Part shown: in pieces, positions 17,475 through 26,900 of the stretch | How the letters are laid out: each line of letters begins with the position of its first letter | How positions within the stretch are numbered: the first letter of the stretch is position 1 | NCBI GenBank assembly: GCA_900315635.1 | Contig: OMZV01000021.1 | Coordinates: 1-39,791 of the forward strand | From: an uncultured Prevotella sp. | Lineage (GTDB): Bacteria; Bacteroidota; Bacteroidia; Bacteroidales; Bacteroidaceae | DNA: 39,791 nucleotides | Direction of reading: 5' to 3' | The notes under the pieces: generated by a model | The model's input: only the letters and a program-made list of their open reading frames with translations | What the model was told of the DNA's origin: nothing | Databases searched by the model: none | Program-made: the position numbers and the translations under genes

Positions 17475-19361
17475 ATGAAAAAAAACCAATGGCTAACAGT
17501 CCTGACGATTATGCTCACCTTAGGCATTGTCACAGCACAAGCTATCAAGGTGCATACCATCGGCGACTCAACAATGGCAAACTACGATGAAAACAGCACT
17601 ATCACCCGTGGTTGGTGCATGTATCTACAGCAATTCCTCAATCCCGACAGCGTTACCGTTGTCAATTATGGTAAGGGTGGAGCCGACAGTAAAGGCTTCT
17701 ACCGTGACGCAGCACGCTGGCCGGCTGTCAAGAAGCAGCTTAAGGCAGGCGACTACGTATTTATCCAGTTCGCCCACAACGACGAGAAGAACGGTGGTGT
17801 CGACGGTGATTCCCTGAAGGCTTACTATCTGAGCAAAGGCGATCGGACAAGTGCCAACGCTGTCGACCTGCGCGGTACAACACCAAGCGGAACATATAAG
17901 AAAGCCCTTATTAATTATGTAAACGACACCCGTGCAGCTGGCTGCAATCCAGTGCTTGTAGCTCCTATCTGCCGCATGTACTTCGGAAGTAACGGAAAGA
18001 TTCGCCGTAATGGTCGTCACGACCTCGGCGACAGCTTCTCTGTTCTCACAGCCGATGGACTTAAGGAGAATCAGAGTGTTCCTGCATCCGACCACAGCAT
18101 GGACTATACTTATCAGATGAAGCAGGTTGCCGACTCAATGAATGTTCCGTTCATCGACCTGACAACAGCTACAGCCGACCTCTTTGAGAGCTATGGCGAC
18201 GCCAGATGCCACGAGCTTCTCAGCGACGGCAATGGCTCAACCCACCTCAACACCACCGGCGCAACACTCATCGCCCGTCTCTGCGCAGAGCGCATGAAGG
18301 CTCAGGGTATCCTTGCCAACGACGTACAAATCAGCAGTGACATCAGCGTATCACCTACATCAGCCGACCTCGGCAAGTCATACGTCGGACAGACACTGAC
18401 CAAGGAGTTCTCACTGTCAGCATTCGGTCTGACTCCTGAAAGCGGAACAATCAACATCACAGCCAACAACGGTGTCAAGGTTTCCACCGACCAGCAGAAC
18501 TGGGGTGAGAGTACATCAATCGACTACACCGACGGCACCATTGTTAAGTCTTTCTACGCTCAGCTGACCCTTTCTGCATCAGGCGTCACCAACAGTACTA
18601 TCAACGTAACTTGTGGCGACAAGACTATCGAGATTCCTGTAACCGCTGAAGCAATATCACTCGAAGGCGGTGAAGAGGTCAAAGCCTACTGGCGCCTTGA
18701 GAAGGACTCTACATTCACCCTTACAGGTCCAGCCAATGTTCTCCCGGAAGAGTTCTCCGGCATGTACGTTCAGCGCTATGCCAACCCTAACAAGAACGCT
18801 AAATGGCCTGATTACACCGGTTTCGACGCCAGCCGCAAGATGCAGCGCAACCTCATAATAGGCGACGTATGGCCTGACGGCGACATCGACGAGAACCCTG
18901 ACCGCTATATCCAATTCGGTATCACTCCATCGACCGGAACGACTCTAAACATCGATTCCATCGGACTGTTCATCTGCGGAGCAGGCGGCAACGGCATGCA
19001 GTGCCACGTCAACTACTCTACCGAGCCTAACTTTGCCAACCAGCACACATTCTACGCACCGGCAAAGATGGTTGCGAACAACATTGAGGCTGCCACTGTC
19101 CAGCCTGTTATCGAGCTCCACGAGGGCGACACACTCCGTGTCCGTGTCTATCCTTGGTACAATGGCTCAGCTAAGGGCAAGACTATCTGCATCAGCGACG
19201 TTCTCATCCACGGCATGGCAATGAGTGCCACCGGCATTACCAACGTAAAAAACGCAGAAGCCCTGAAGGACGAAGTGTGGTACAACCTTCAGGGACAGCG
19301 CATCGCAACTCCACGCCACGGCATATTCATCCGTAACGGAAAGAAATACATTATAAAATAA
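17475..19361 (+). CDS. Rhamnogalacturonan acetylesterase (CE12-type SGNH hydrolase), T9SS-exported
   Basis: It should remove acetyl groups from rhamnogalacturonan I. The 628 residues start with a signal peptide (cleavage after about residue 22). An SGNH/GDSL domain follows at about 24-275: block I IGDSTMANYD with the nucleophile Ser32, block II NYGKGGADSKGF, block III AHND with Asn102, and His257 in STHLNTTGA. The usual Asp three residues before the histidine is absent (GSTH); Asp251, six residues before it, may take its place. Next come an Ig-like stretch (about 285-390), a beta-sandwich possibly binding carbohydrate (about 400-595), and a T9SS tail (YNLQGQRIATPRHGIFIRNG). It forms an operon with the CE8 gene 14 bases downstream. 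Confidence 0.88.
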   Translation: MKKNQWLTVLTIMLTLGIVTAQAIKVHTIGDSTMANYDENSTITRGWCMYLQQFLNPDSVTVVNYGKGGADSKGFYRDAARWPAVKKQLKAGDYVFIQFAHNDEKNGGVDGDSLKAYYLSKGDRTSANAVDLRGTTPSGTYKKALINYVNDTRAAGCNPVLVAPICRMYFGSNGKIRRNGRHDLGDSFSVLTADGLKENQSVPASDHSMDYTYQMKQVADSMNVPFIDLTTATADLFESYGDARCHELLSDGNGSTHLNTTGATLIARLCAERMKAQGILANDVQISSDISVSPTSADLGKSYVGQTLTKEFSLSAFGLTPESGTINITANNGVKVSTDQQNWGESTSIDYTDGTIVKSFYAQLTLSASGVTNSTINVTCGDKTIEIPVTAEAISLEGGEEVKAYWRLEKDSTFTLTGPANVLPEEFSGMYVQRYANPNKNAKWPDYTGFDASRKMQRNLIIGDVWPDGDIDENPDRYIQFGITPSTGTTLNIDSIGLFICGAGGNGMQCHVNYSTEPNFANQHTFYAPAKMVANNIEAATVQPVIELHEGDTLRVRVYPWYNGSAKGKTICISDVLIHGMAMSATGITNVKNAEALKDEVWYNLQGQRIATPRHGIFIRNGKKYIIK

Positions 19362-19375
19362 AACCTATACAAATC

Positions 19376-22300
19376 ATGACTAATTTTTTCAAACAGCTCA
19401 TGCTGCTGGCAGTCGTTCTTCTAGGGCTGCCTACAGCACTTGTAGCACAAAACTCAGTCACGCTGGCGTCATGGACGTTCGAAGGCGGCTATGATGCCGT
19501 TGCCGACGGAACCACGACGACCTATACTCCTAACGGAGGCGACTGGGCCGAAGTGCCGACACAATGGTTCAACGCCAACACGCCGGTAATCCGTCCTGAC
19601 TCTTGCATCGGCACCATCACCGACTATGCATTGACGATGAAATCAAGTCGCTATTGGTCTATCTGCTCAGGATGGAACAACCACGTAGCCCGCATGGTCA
19701 ACGATACCGAGGCTAACGACATCACCGACTACACCGACGCTTCCAAGCACAACAACTACTATGAGTTCTCAATGCCTACCAAGGGCTATAAGAACATTTC
19801 CTTCAAGTACGCCTGCGCTTACGGTGGCAACGCCGAAGCAACGCTGGAGGCAGTAGTTTCCACCGACGGCGGAACAACATGGACTGACGCCGGAGCAACA
19901 ACAACAGCCTCAACATGGTGGACTTACAAGGAGAACACCGTTACTGTTTCGGCTAACAACAAGGATAAAATCATCGTGCGCCTTATTGCCGGAAACGGAC
20001 TTAAGAACAACTGGAACCTCGACTACCTCACCGTTACCGGCGAGAAGAGCGAAGCCGGAACAGCCGTAAGTGCCGACGGCGTTACAGCCACCTGGCCATT
20101 CGACGGCACAAGCAAAGAGTCGGCAGCCACAATGTCGCAGGACGGGCTCGTATCAGTAACCGGCCTGTCTATTGGCTCAGACCTTACCGAGACAAATCCT
20201 CAGGCTATCAATGGCGAAAACTTCAACAAGGTACAGCCTAAGACCAGCAATGTCGGAACAAACAACGACGAGGACGCCATCACCCTGATGATTACCCCGA
20301 AGAACGGACTGACCTTTACTCCGTCACACCTCCACTTCAAGACAGCTGTCTTCGGAACCAACGGCGGAAAGATCGACGTCGTTGCCATTGCCGGAAGCGA
20401 CACGCTCTCACTTATGCAGGACACTCATCCTAACCGCAACAACACCGACCCAACGGTTTGTGACTTCGACATTACCGGGCTGACAGCCAACTACTCTACC
20501 CCATTCTATGCCAAGGTTTACGTCAAGGGTCTTGCCAACAACAAGCAGATCGGATTCCGTGATTTTGTCGTCACAGGTAAATATGAGGGAACAGTCGTCG
20601 AGCTGCCTTCATACACCTTCAGTGCCAAGCTCGGGACCGAAGGCGCTGGCTCAATCTCAGTTAAGCCGGCAGGCTCTGAGTTCGACGAAGGCACAGAGAT
20701 AACCCTCAGCGTAACCGAGAACTTCGGCTATCACTTCACCAACTGGACAGACGCCAGTGGCGCCGTAGTCTCCGAAGCAAACCCATACACATTCAATATA
20801 ACAGCAAACACCGAACTGACAGCCAACTTCTCGAAGAAAGAAGTTTACGCACTCAATCTCAATCTTACCAATGGCGCACGCTCCAACCTCGTCACTGTTG
20901 AGCCGCAAGGCAATGTTGTCGACGGCGTCCACCACTACGAGGAAGGCACAAACGTAAAGCTTACTGCCATCAACAACAAGATCCTGACCTTCACCGGTTG
21001 GGAGGATAACACCACAGCCGCCGAGCGTAACATCGTTATGGACGGCGAGAAGAACGTTACCGCAAACTTCAGCGCAGCCGACTATATCGTCGGTTGGGAT
21101 CTCTACGACGACGAGCCGGCTTCCGAGCGTGCCGCCGACTACAAGGCTGACACCGAAAATGCCGGTCTGCTTTCTCTGCGCAACGAGGCAGGCAAGACCA
21201 GCTCATGGCTCTCACGCGGTCACAACAAGGGCGACGAGAACGGCAAATGGGCTGCCCGCATCTGGAAGTTCCTCTCTGAGAAATGGTACTTCGAGATAAG
21301 CTTCTCTACCAATGGTTACAAGAACGTTACCGTCAGCAATGACCTCGGCAACAACTACAACTCCTACACGACCTACTACGAGCAGGCTTCAAAGGACGGC
21401 AAGAACTACGTCACCGTAGGCACATTCACAATGCCGAACCGTGGCTGGTCGGGCAATCAGGACATACAGCTGCCTGACTCATTCAGCAACTGCGACAAGG
21501 TTTATGTCCGCTGGTATCCTGACTACTCTTCTCCACTCATTGGAGTATCAAGCGACTACGACGGTCTGGCTATTGCCGAGATCTATGTCCTTGCCGAGAG
21601 TGAGTCGACTAGCGACGACGTTCCACCTGTACTCGTAAGCTCCAACCCTGAGAACAACGCAACAGGCGTCAGCGCAAGCGGCTCCATCGTCCTGAACTTC
21701 GACGAGAAGGTCAAGGCAGGTACCGGCGACGCTACCCTCGACGGCGAGACTCTTCAGCCTATCGTCAGTGGAAAGACCGTTGTCTATAAGTACAGCGGAC
21801 TGAAATACGCTACCGCTTACACATTCACCATACCTTCAGGTGCTATCACCGACCGCAACGGCAATGCTTACGCCGGAACATCCATCGCCTTCACGACAAT
21901 GGAGCGCACCCAGCCAGCCGCACGCCTCTATGACGCTATTGTTGCAGCCGACGGCACAGGCGACTACACAACTCTGCAGGCAGCCATCGACGCTGCTCCG
22001 TCAGGACGCACCACCCCGTGGCTCATCTTCGTCAAGAAGGGTACTTACACCGGACATGTCACCATTCCGGCAAAGAAGCCTTACATCCACATCATCGGTC
22101 AGGACAAGAACCTCGTAACCATAGCCGACAACCGCCGCTCTGGCGGTGACAACGCTTACGGAATCAACGACGGTGCTACTCTCGACATCGAGTCCGACAA
22201 CGACTACATCGAGGGTGTAGACCTTCAGAACAGCTGGGGTGTCGATCAGAACAACGGTCCACAGGCACTGGCTCTCTGCTCTAACGGCGACAAGCTCGTA

Positions 22301-23266
22301 ATGAACAACATGAAGCTGCGTTCTTATCAGGACACATGGTTCACCGGTGGCGGACTGGCTCACCGTGCATTCATCACCAACAGCTGGATCGAGGGTGCCG
22401 TCGACTTCTTCTATGGTCAGGGCGACATCATGATCTACAACGACTCAATCAACATCGTACGCAAATCCGGCGGATTCATCGTGGCTCCAAACCATCCTAA
22501 GGGCACAAAGTGGGGATATGTCTTCCTCAACAACGTAATCACCGCTCCTGGCATTCCGTCAGAGACAAGCGTATGGCTCGGACGTCCATGGCATGCTGCT
22601 CCAAAGACTGTCTACATCAACACCAAGGCTGAGGTCACCATCCCGGCTACCGGCTGGTATGAGACAATGGGCGGACTGCCTGCACTGTGGGCTGAGTACA
22701 ACACAATGGACGGCGACGGCAATCCTGTCGACCTGTCACACCGCCGTACCGACTACTATTATATCGACAGTGCCACCAACGATACCATCCGCGGAAAGAG
22801 CGAGACAGCCGTACTTACAGCCGAGCAGGCAGCTCAGTACACCATCAAGAACGTTTGTGGTGGCGACGATGCATGGAATCCGGAGCTCATCTGTGAGCCT
22901 TGCGCCGCGCCTCAGCCTGTCAAGGGCGAAGACAAGATTACATGGGACGCTGTTCCTTACGCTATCTGCTACGTCATCACAAAGGGCGACGAGGTCGTAG
23001 GCTTCACAACTGATACCGAGTATGCCTTCACCGGCGATGGTACTTACAAGGTACAGGCAGCCAATGAGTTCGGCGGACTTAGCAAGGCAGCTGTTGCCGG
23101 CAAGGGAACCGTCGACGGCATCACTGAGGTCAACACCGGCGAAAGTGCAAAGACTCCTGCCATCGTAGCAGTCTACACCATTGACGGCAAGCAGACCGAC
23201 CGCCTTTCTACCGGTCTCAACATCGTCCGCTATGCCGATGGAACCGTGAAGAAAGTAATGAAATAA
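19376..23266 (+). CDS. Multidomain pectin methylesterase (CE8), T9SS-exported
   Basis: It demethylates homogalacturonan so that pectate lyases can cut it. Of 1296 residues only about 850-1170 are the CE8 right-handed beta-helix. All active-site elements are there: Gln963 in QALAL, Asp986 in QDTWF, the nucleophile Asp1010 in DFFYG, and Arg1070 in LGRPW. In front lie a signal peptide (to about 24), two beta-sandwich modules (about 25-225 and 230-405), two InlB/Listeria-type repeats (FTNWTDASG and FTGWEDNTT, about 410-570), a third sandwich similar in style to the first (about 575-745), and a Big_5-type Ig domain (NPENNATGVSASGSIVLNFD, about 755-845). A short Ig-like domain and a T9SS tail end the protein. 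Second gene of the CE12-CE8 operon. Confidence 0.93.
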   Translation: MTNFFKQLMLLAVVLLGLPTALVAQNSVTLASWTFEGGYDAVADGTTTTYTPNGGDWAEVPTQWFNANTPVIRPDSCIGTITDYALTMKSSRYWSICSGWNNHVARMVNDTEANDITDYTDASKHNNYYEFSMPTKGYKNISFKYACAYGGNAEATLEAVVSTDGGTTWTDAGATTTASTWWTYKENTVTVSANNKDKIIVRLIAGNGLKNNWNLDYLTVTGEKSEAGTAVSADGVTATWPFDGTSKESAATMSQDGLVSVTGLSIGSDLTETNPQAINGENFNKVQPKTSNVGTNNDEDAITLMITPKNGLTFTPSHLHFKTAVFGTNGGKIDVVAIAGSDTLSLMQDTHPNRNNTDPTVCDFDITGLTANYSTPFYAKVYVKGLANNKQIGFRDFVVTGKYEGTVVELPSYTFSAKLGTEGAGSISVKPAGSEFDEGTEITLSVTENFGYHFTNWTDASGAVVSEANPYTFNITANTELTANFSKKEVYALNLNLTNGARSNLVTVEPQGNVVDGVHHYEEGTNVKLTAINNKILTFTGWEDNTTAAERNIVMDGEKNVTANFSAADYIVGWDLYDDEPASERAADYKADTENAGLLSLRNEAGKTSSWLSRGHNKGDENGKWAARIWKFLSEKWYFEISFSTNGYKNVTVSNDLGNNYNSYTTYYEQASKDGKNYVTVGTFTMPNRGWSGNQDIQLPDSFSNCDKVYVRWYPDYSSPLIGVSSDYDGLAIAEIYVLAESESTSDDVPPVLVSSNPENNATGVSASGSIVLNFDEKVKAGTGDATLDGETLQPIVSGKTVVYKYSGLKYATAYTFTIPSGAITDRNGNAYAGTSIAFTTMERTQPAARLYDAIVAADGTGDYTTLQAAIDAAPSGRTTPWLIFVKKGTYTGHVTIPAKKPYIHIIGQDKNLVTIADNRRSGGDNAYGINDGATLDIESDNDYIEGVDLQNSWGVDQNNGPQALALCSNGDKLVMNNMKLRSYQDTWFTGGGLAHRAFITNSWIEGAVDFFYGQGDIMIYNDSINIVRKSGGFIVAPNHPKGTKWGYVFLNNVITAPGIPSETSVWLGRPWHAAPKTVYINTKAEVTIPATGWYETMGGLPALWAEYNTMDGDGNPVDLSHRRTDYYYIDSATNDTIRGKSETAVLTAEQAAQYTIKNVCGGDDAWNPELICEPCAAPQPVKGEDKITWDAVPYAICYVITKGDEVVGFTTDTEYAFTGDGTYKVQAANEFGGLSKAAVAGKGTVDGITEVNTGESAKTPAIVAVYTIDGKQTDRLSTGLNIVRYADGTVKKVMK

Positions 23267-23290
23267 TAGGATTAATTCCTCTATAAGTTT

Positions 23291-23368
23291 CCCCAAAGTA
23301 GAGAATGTTTAACCACTCAAGACTGAAACCAGCTTCGATTAAACATTCTCTGCTTTGGGGATTTTTTT
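23291..23368 (+). terminator. Terminator of the CE12-CE8 operon
   Basis: A 21-base arm (23291-23311, ccccaaagtagagaatg...) pairs with 23340-23360 with only one G-T pair, followed by atttttttatt. The loop is 28 bases. It starts 24 bases after the CE8 stop. Confidence 0.85.
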
Positions 23369-23580
23369 ATTGGATTTATTGAAAAATTATTAAAGTTGAG
23401 TGATTTGAATAGATTTGAATGATTTACTTTACCCCTCACTTCGTTCTGACAGTGACCTTCGGTTCTAGCGATAGCCTATACAAATATTAAAAACGACGAG
23501 GTCGATTATACGATTGCGGATATTGATTTTATCTTTAAGGTCAATTGGTTTAGCACAAACAATATTACGCCCCGACAGAA

Positions 23581-23609
23581 AATAGCGGAAAACCGCTATT
23601 GATTTTTTC
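23581..23609 (+). terminator. Second intrinsic-terminator-like hairpin
   Basis: aatagcgg (23581-23588), an AAAA loop and ccgctatt (23593-23600) are followed by gattttttc. It could be a backup for CE8 read-through or end an unseen short transcript. In 23369-23580 I find no gene, only a short direct repeat (gatttgaat twice, 10-base spacing, near 23402-23420). Confidence 0.55.
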
Positions 23610-23629
23610 AAATAAATCATTAACTTTGC
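23599..23629 (+). promoter_or_regulatory. Orphan plus-strand promoter
   Basis: TTGA (23599-23602), a 19-base spacer and TAACTTTG (23622-23629) fit the consensus well. No protein gene of normal size follows on the plus strand before the next terminator at 23872-23914. Confidence 0.5.
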
Positions 23630-23687
23630 CGATAATCAATAACCAGAAACAACAATAGAAGCAATTCTTAGGAAAATAATTTACACG

Positions 23688-23782
23688 ATTCTAATACATG
23701 CCAAATTACGCTGTAAAACGGTATCTTTTAGCTTGTAATCGGGTATCTTTTAGGCCCTAAAACATGCCCGATTACAACGCAA
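23688..23782. repeat. Degenerate 22-bp tandem repeats with palindrome (locus B)
   Basis: Four consecutive 22-base units lie at 23688-23709, 23710-23731, 23732-23753 and 23754-23775. Units 2 and 3 match at 17 of 22 bases (both end ggtatcttttag). Units 1 and 4 match at 16 of 22 (both with acatgcc and attac). Units 3 and 4 are nearly reverse complements of each other, so ttgtaatcggg pairs with cccgattacaa inside a longer hairpin. The 16 bases cccgattacaacgcaa (23767-23782) recur exactly in locus C at 37747-37762. Confidence 0.75.
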
Positions 23783-23871
23783 TCTGACGCTGCCAACAAA
23801 CCATCTGACTATCAATCGATTACAAACACGGCTAGAGAAAGGCAACAAAACGATAATTAATAACATTTAAC

Positions 23872-23914
23872 GAAAGATCCCCGTAGCCAAATGATTATGG
23901 TTACGGGGATTTTC
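23872..23914. terminator. Bidirectional-type terminator between the convergent arms
   Basis: gaaagatccccgtagcca (23872-23889) pairs with tggttacggggattttc (23898-23914) with few mismatches. It lies 22 bases past the pectate lyase stop on the minus strand and has a better T run on the plus strand (ttttcttt). Confidence 0.65.
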
Positions 23915-23935
23915 TTTAGTGTATTGGGGATGAGT

Positions 23936-26900
23936 TTACTTCTTCAGAACCTTGAAGCTATGCTCTGTGCCATCAGAATAGACTGCATTAAGGATATAAA
24001 GACCGGAATGCTGGTCGGGCAGCTGCAGGGAGTTGACACCACCGGAGAGGCGACCACCCTTGGCAATGAGACGGCCATCAGTGGTGTAGACGGCATAGCT
24101 CTTGACCTCGGCGCTGTAATCAGAACGGAGGGAAGAAATGGCTGTCGGGTCACCTGTAACGGCAATGTTGAGCTGGCGGGTCATTGTGTCGCCATCACCA
24201 TCGGTAACGGTCAGGGCAATATTATTGAGCGAGCCACCATTAGCGGAAGCATTTACGGTAAGCTTAGAGCCATTCTGAGTGAGTGTCAGGGCTGAGCCGG
24301 CATAGCTGTAAGAGTATGACGGCGACTTGGTGAAGCCACGGAAAAGGCTTTGAAGGTCGATGTCGGCTGACTCGCCCGGCTTCATGATGCGGTGCTCCTG
24401 AGCCATGAAGTTGAGGTAGTCTTCAAGGTCGGAATAACCGTCACCATTAGTATCGTTATTGTTTGTCGGCTCATTGTCGGATGTCCCGATGAGAATCTCA
24501 TACCATGCAGGGATTCCGTCGAGGTCGGCGTCATAATCGTCAGCCTGTGCTGTGGTCTCATAGACTTCCAGTCCACCGGCATCCGACTCATTGTCGATCT
24601 CACCCTTGATGCCTGAGCGTGAGCCAGTATAGGTGTATGTGCGGTTAAGGGTCTCGCCGACGATACGGCTATCGGTATTGTCGACTTCCGGCTGGTTGGC
24701 GCCAATATCACTGAGAGTGGTCTTATAGGCGAGCTTTGCAGGCTCTATAGTAGCGTAAGACGGGAAGAACGGCTCATTGACGAAGTACTGCCAGTTGACG
24801 TCCGACAGGCTGCGTCCGTCACGAATCTGGAGCTCGTAAGTGTCGCCTTGCTTGTCCTGAGTGAGCGAGCCATTGGCATTGTCACGGATGTTTCCGCTGA
24901 CGTAAGCACTCTGAGTGCCCGGCAGGTTGCCCTCAAGCTGAAGGCTGAAGAGCATGTTGTGGTTGTTGGCTGCACCCACCTTGTAGTAGTTGTTGACGAA
25001 GTTGATCTCATGGGCTCCGCCATCGGTGGTACGGTTGTGCCAGTTGTAGACTACATTATTGAATATGTCGAGTCGTCCGGCGTAAGCGCCCGATGCGTCA
25101 GTGCCGCCACCCATGCTCCAGTTTCTGCCTTCGCAATCGGCAAGGAGGTTATGATGGAATGAGCCGATGTCGCCGCCAATGGTTGCGGCATAGCCGTGGT
25201 TTGTGCCTGCAGGATAGTTCTTATGATTGGCTATACCGAGAGCCTCGGAGATGATGGAGCGCTGGAAAGTGATGTTCTTGGCACTGCGTGAGCTGAATGT
25301 CTCGTCGGTTCCCCAGCTGAGAGTGGTGTGGTCGATGATAGAATGGCTCTTTCCGGCTACACCCATAGCATTGCCAGTTGCTCCGGCTCCACGACGGGCA
25401 CGGATGAAACGGCAGATATTATCGTTGCCAATGGCGAGGTCACTGTGATAGATGCAGATTCCCTTGCCCGGTGCTGTCTGTCCGGCAATGGTCACGTCAT
25501 CGTCGATGAATACAGGGTTGAGACCCATGTCAATGACTCCGCCTACCTTGAAGACAACGGTGCGGGGACCTGAATGGTTGGTCAGAGCCCAACGGAGAGA
25601 ACCCGGAATGACGGCGGCAGAGTCGGCATTCTCGGAGTTAGGATTGTAATCCTTAAGGTTTGTCACATAGACAACATTGCCACCGCGACCGCCACGGGCA
25701 AAGCGTCCATAGCCCTCGGCGCCCGGGAAGGCAAGGCGTGCAGGGCTGAAGCTCCACACTGTTCCGTGGCTAGTCTCGCCATTGCCGTTAGTGCAGTCGA
25801 CACGCCAGAAGTAAGTCGAGGTATAGTCATTGATGTCGATAGTGTAAGTATTCTCCTTGGCGAGGGTGACATTGGCGTTAGTGCCTGTAGCAACAGCCAC
25901 GGAGTCGGTGCCGAAATAGAGTTGCTGGCTAACGGTCAGTCCATCGGCAGGAAGTGTCCAACCGAGAGTAACCTTGCCATTCTCGCTAGGCGCGTGAGTG
26001 TCATCATCGGCAGGCGAAGGGTCGGTGGCAATAGTATTGATGTCGGCTTCTTCCTCTTCAGGTGTAGTGGTGGTGAAGTCGAACTTAGGATAAGACGTGC
26101 CGGTAACCCAACGGCAAGCCCCCGGAATATGCTCAGCCCAGTGGTTGAGGGAGTCGAGGGTTGACTTGTCGAGGAAGTTCTTCGACTGGCGGAGGCGCTT
26201 AAGGTTGCGCATTGTGCCGTCATTAGTGCCTACAGCCTTGCTGGTCATAGGACGGAAGAAGGCATTGAGGGCTGTGGCTCCGTTGCGAATCCACGCAACA
26301 ATACCGCCGTCCTTTGACGCGTCAGCTCCTGCCACGGTATGCTTGAACTGGCAATAGCCGAATCCACCTTCGACAGTTGAGTTGTAGCTTGCGCCGTCAC
26401 TTGCCTCTTTACCGATGATTCCGACGAGACCACCGGAGTAAGCCTTGCCGTCAAGGATGGCATCGGCATAGCAGTTGCGGACCTCTGAGCTCCAGAGGAC
26501 TTGTCCGGCTATACCGGCTGTATACCATTCCCATGACTTTATCTTGCCCTGGAAAGAGCAGTTGACGACCTTCGACTTGTTGAGCACGGAGACTATACCG
26601 GCGCAATACTTTCCACCATAGATATATGTGTCGGCAATGTTGAGGTTCTTGATAGTGGCACCTTCGGCAACACGGAAGAGTGCGGTATTGCCTTCGAATG
26701 TTGTCATGAACAGTCCGCTGATAGTGTGTCCCTGTCCGTCGAACTTGCCTTGGAACGGCTGATAGGAGTCATAGCCAGAGAATGTTCCGATAGGACGGAA
26801 CAGTGCGAATGACGACTGGCTCTCCAAGGTGGCATCGTCATTGGCCAGAAGATTGGCATTGACGGTGATGTCCTGAGTCAGGACATAATACTTTCCGCGG

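Larger units (their letters stand above)
23635..23914 (+). ncRNA. Candidate small RNA or remnant transcript
   Basis: The interval is bounded by a good promoter (23599-23629) and a hairpin followed by ttttcttt (23872-23914). Inside it lies 22-bp repeat locus B, which can fold into a near-perfect 22-bp hairpin. The only short frame I noticed starts at the ATG 23698 (about 20 codons, MPNYAVKRYLLACN...) and lies within the repeats. It may be a non-coding RNA, a remnant of a lost gene, or nothing. Confidence 0.3.

Noticed and set aside
23698-23760. 20-codon peptide MPNYAVKRYLL... as a real gene
   Set aside because: It lies entirely within the 22-bp repeats, so its composition is explained by the repeat; no independent evidence of translation.
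23688-23782. CRISPR array
   Set aside because: The units are contiguous and degenerate, with no unique spacers between conserved repeats, and there are no cas genes in the window.
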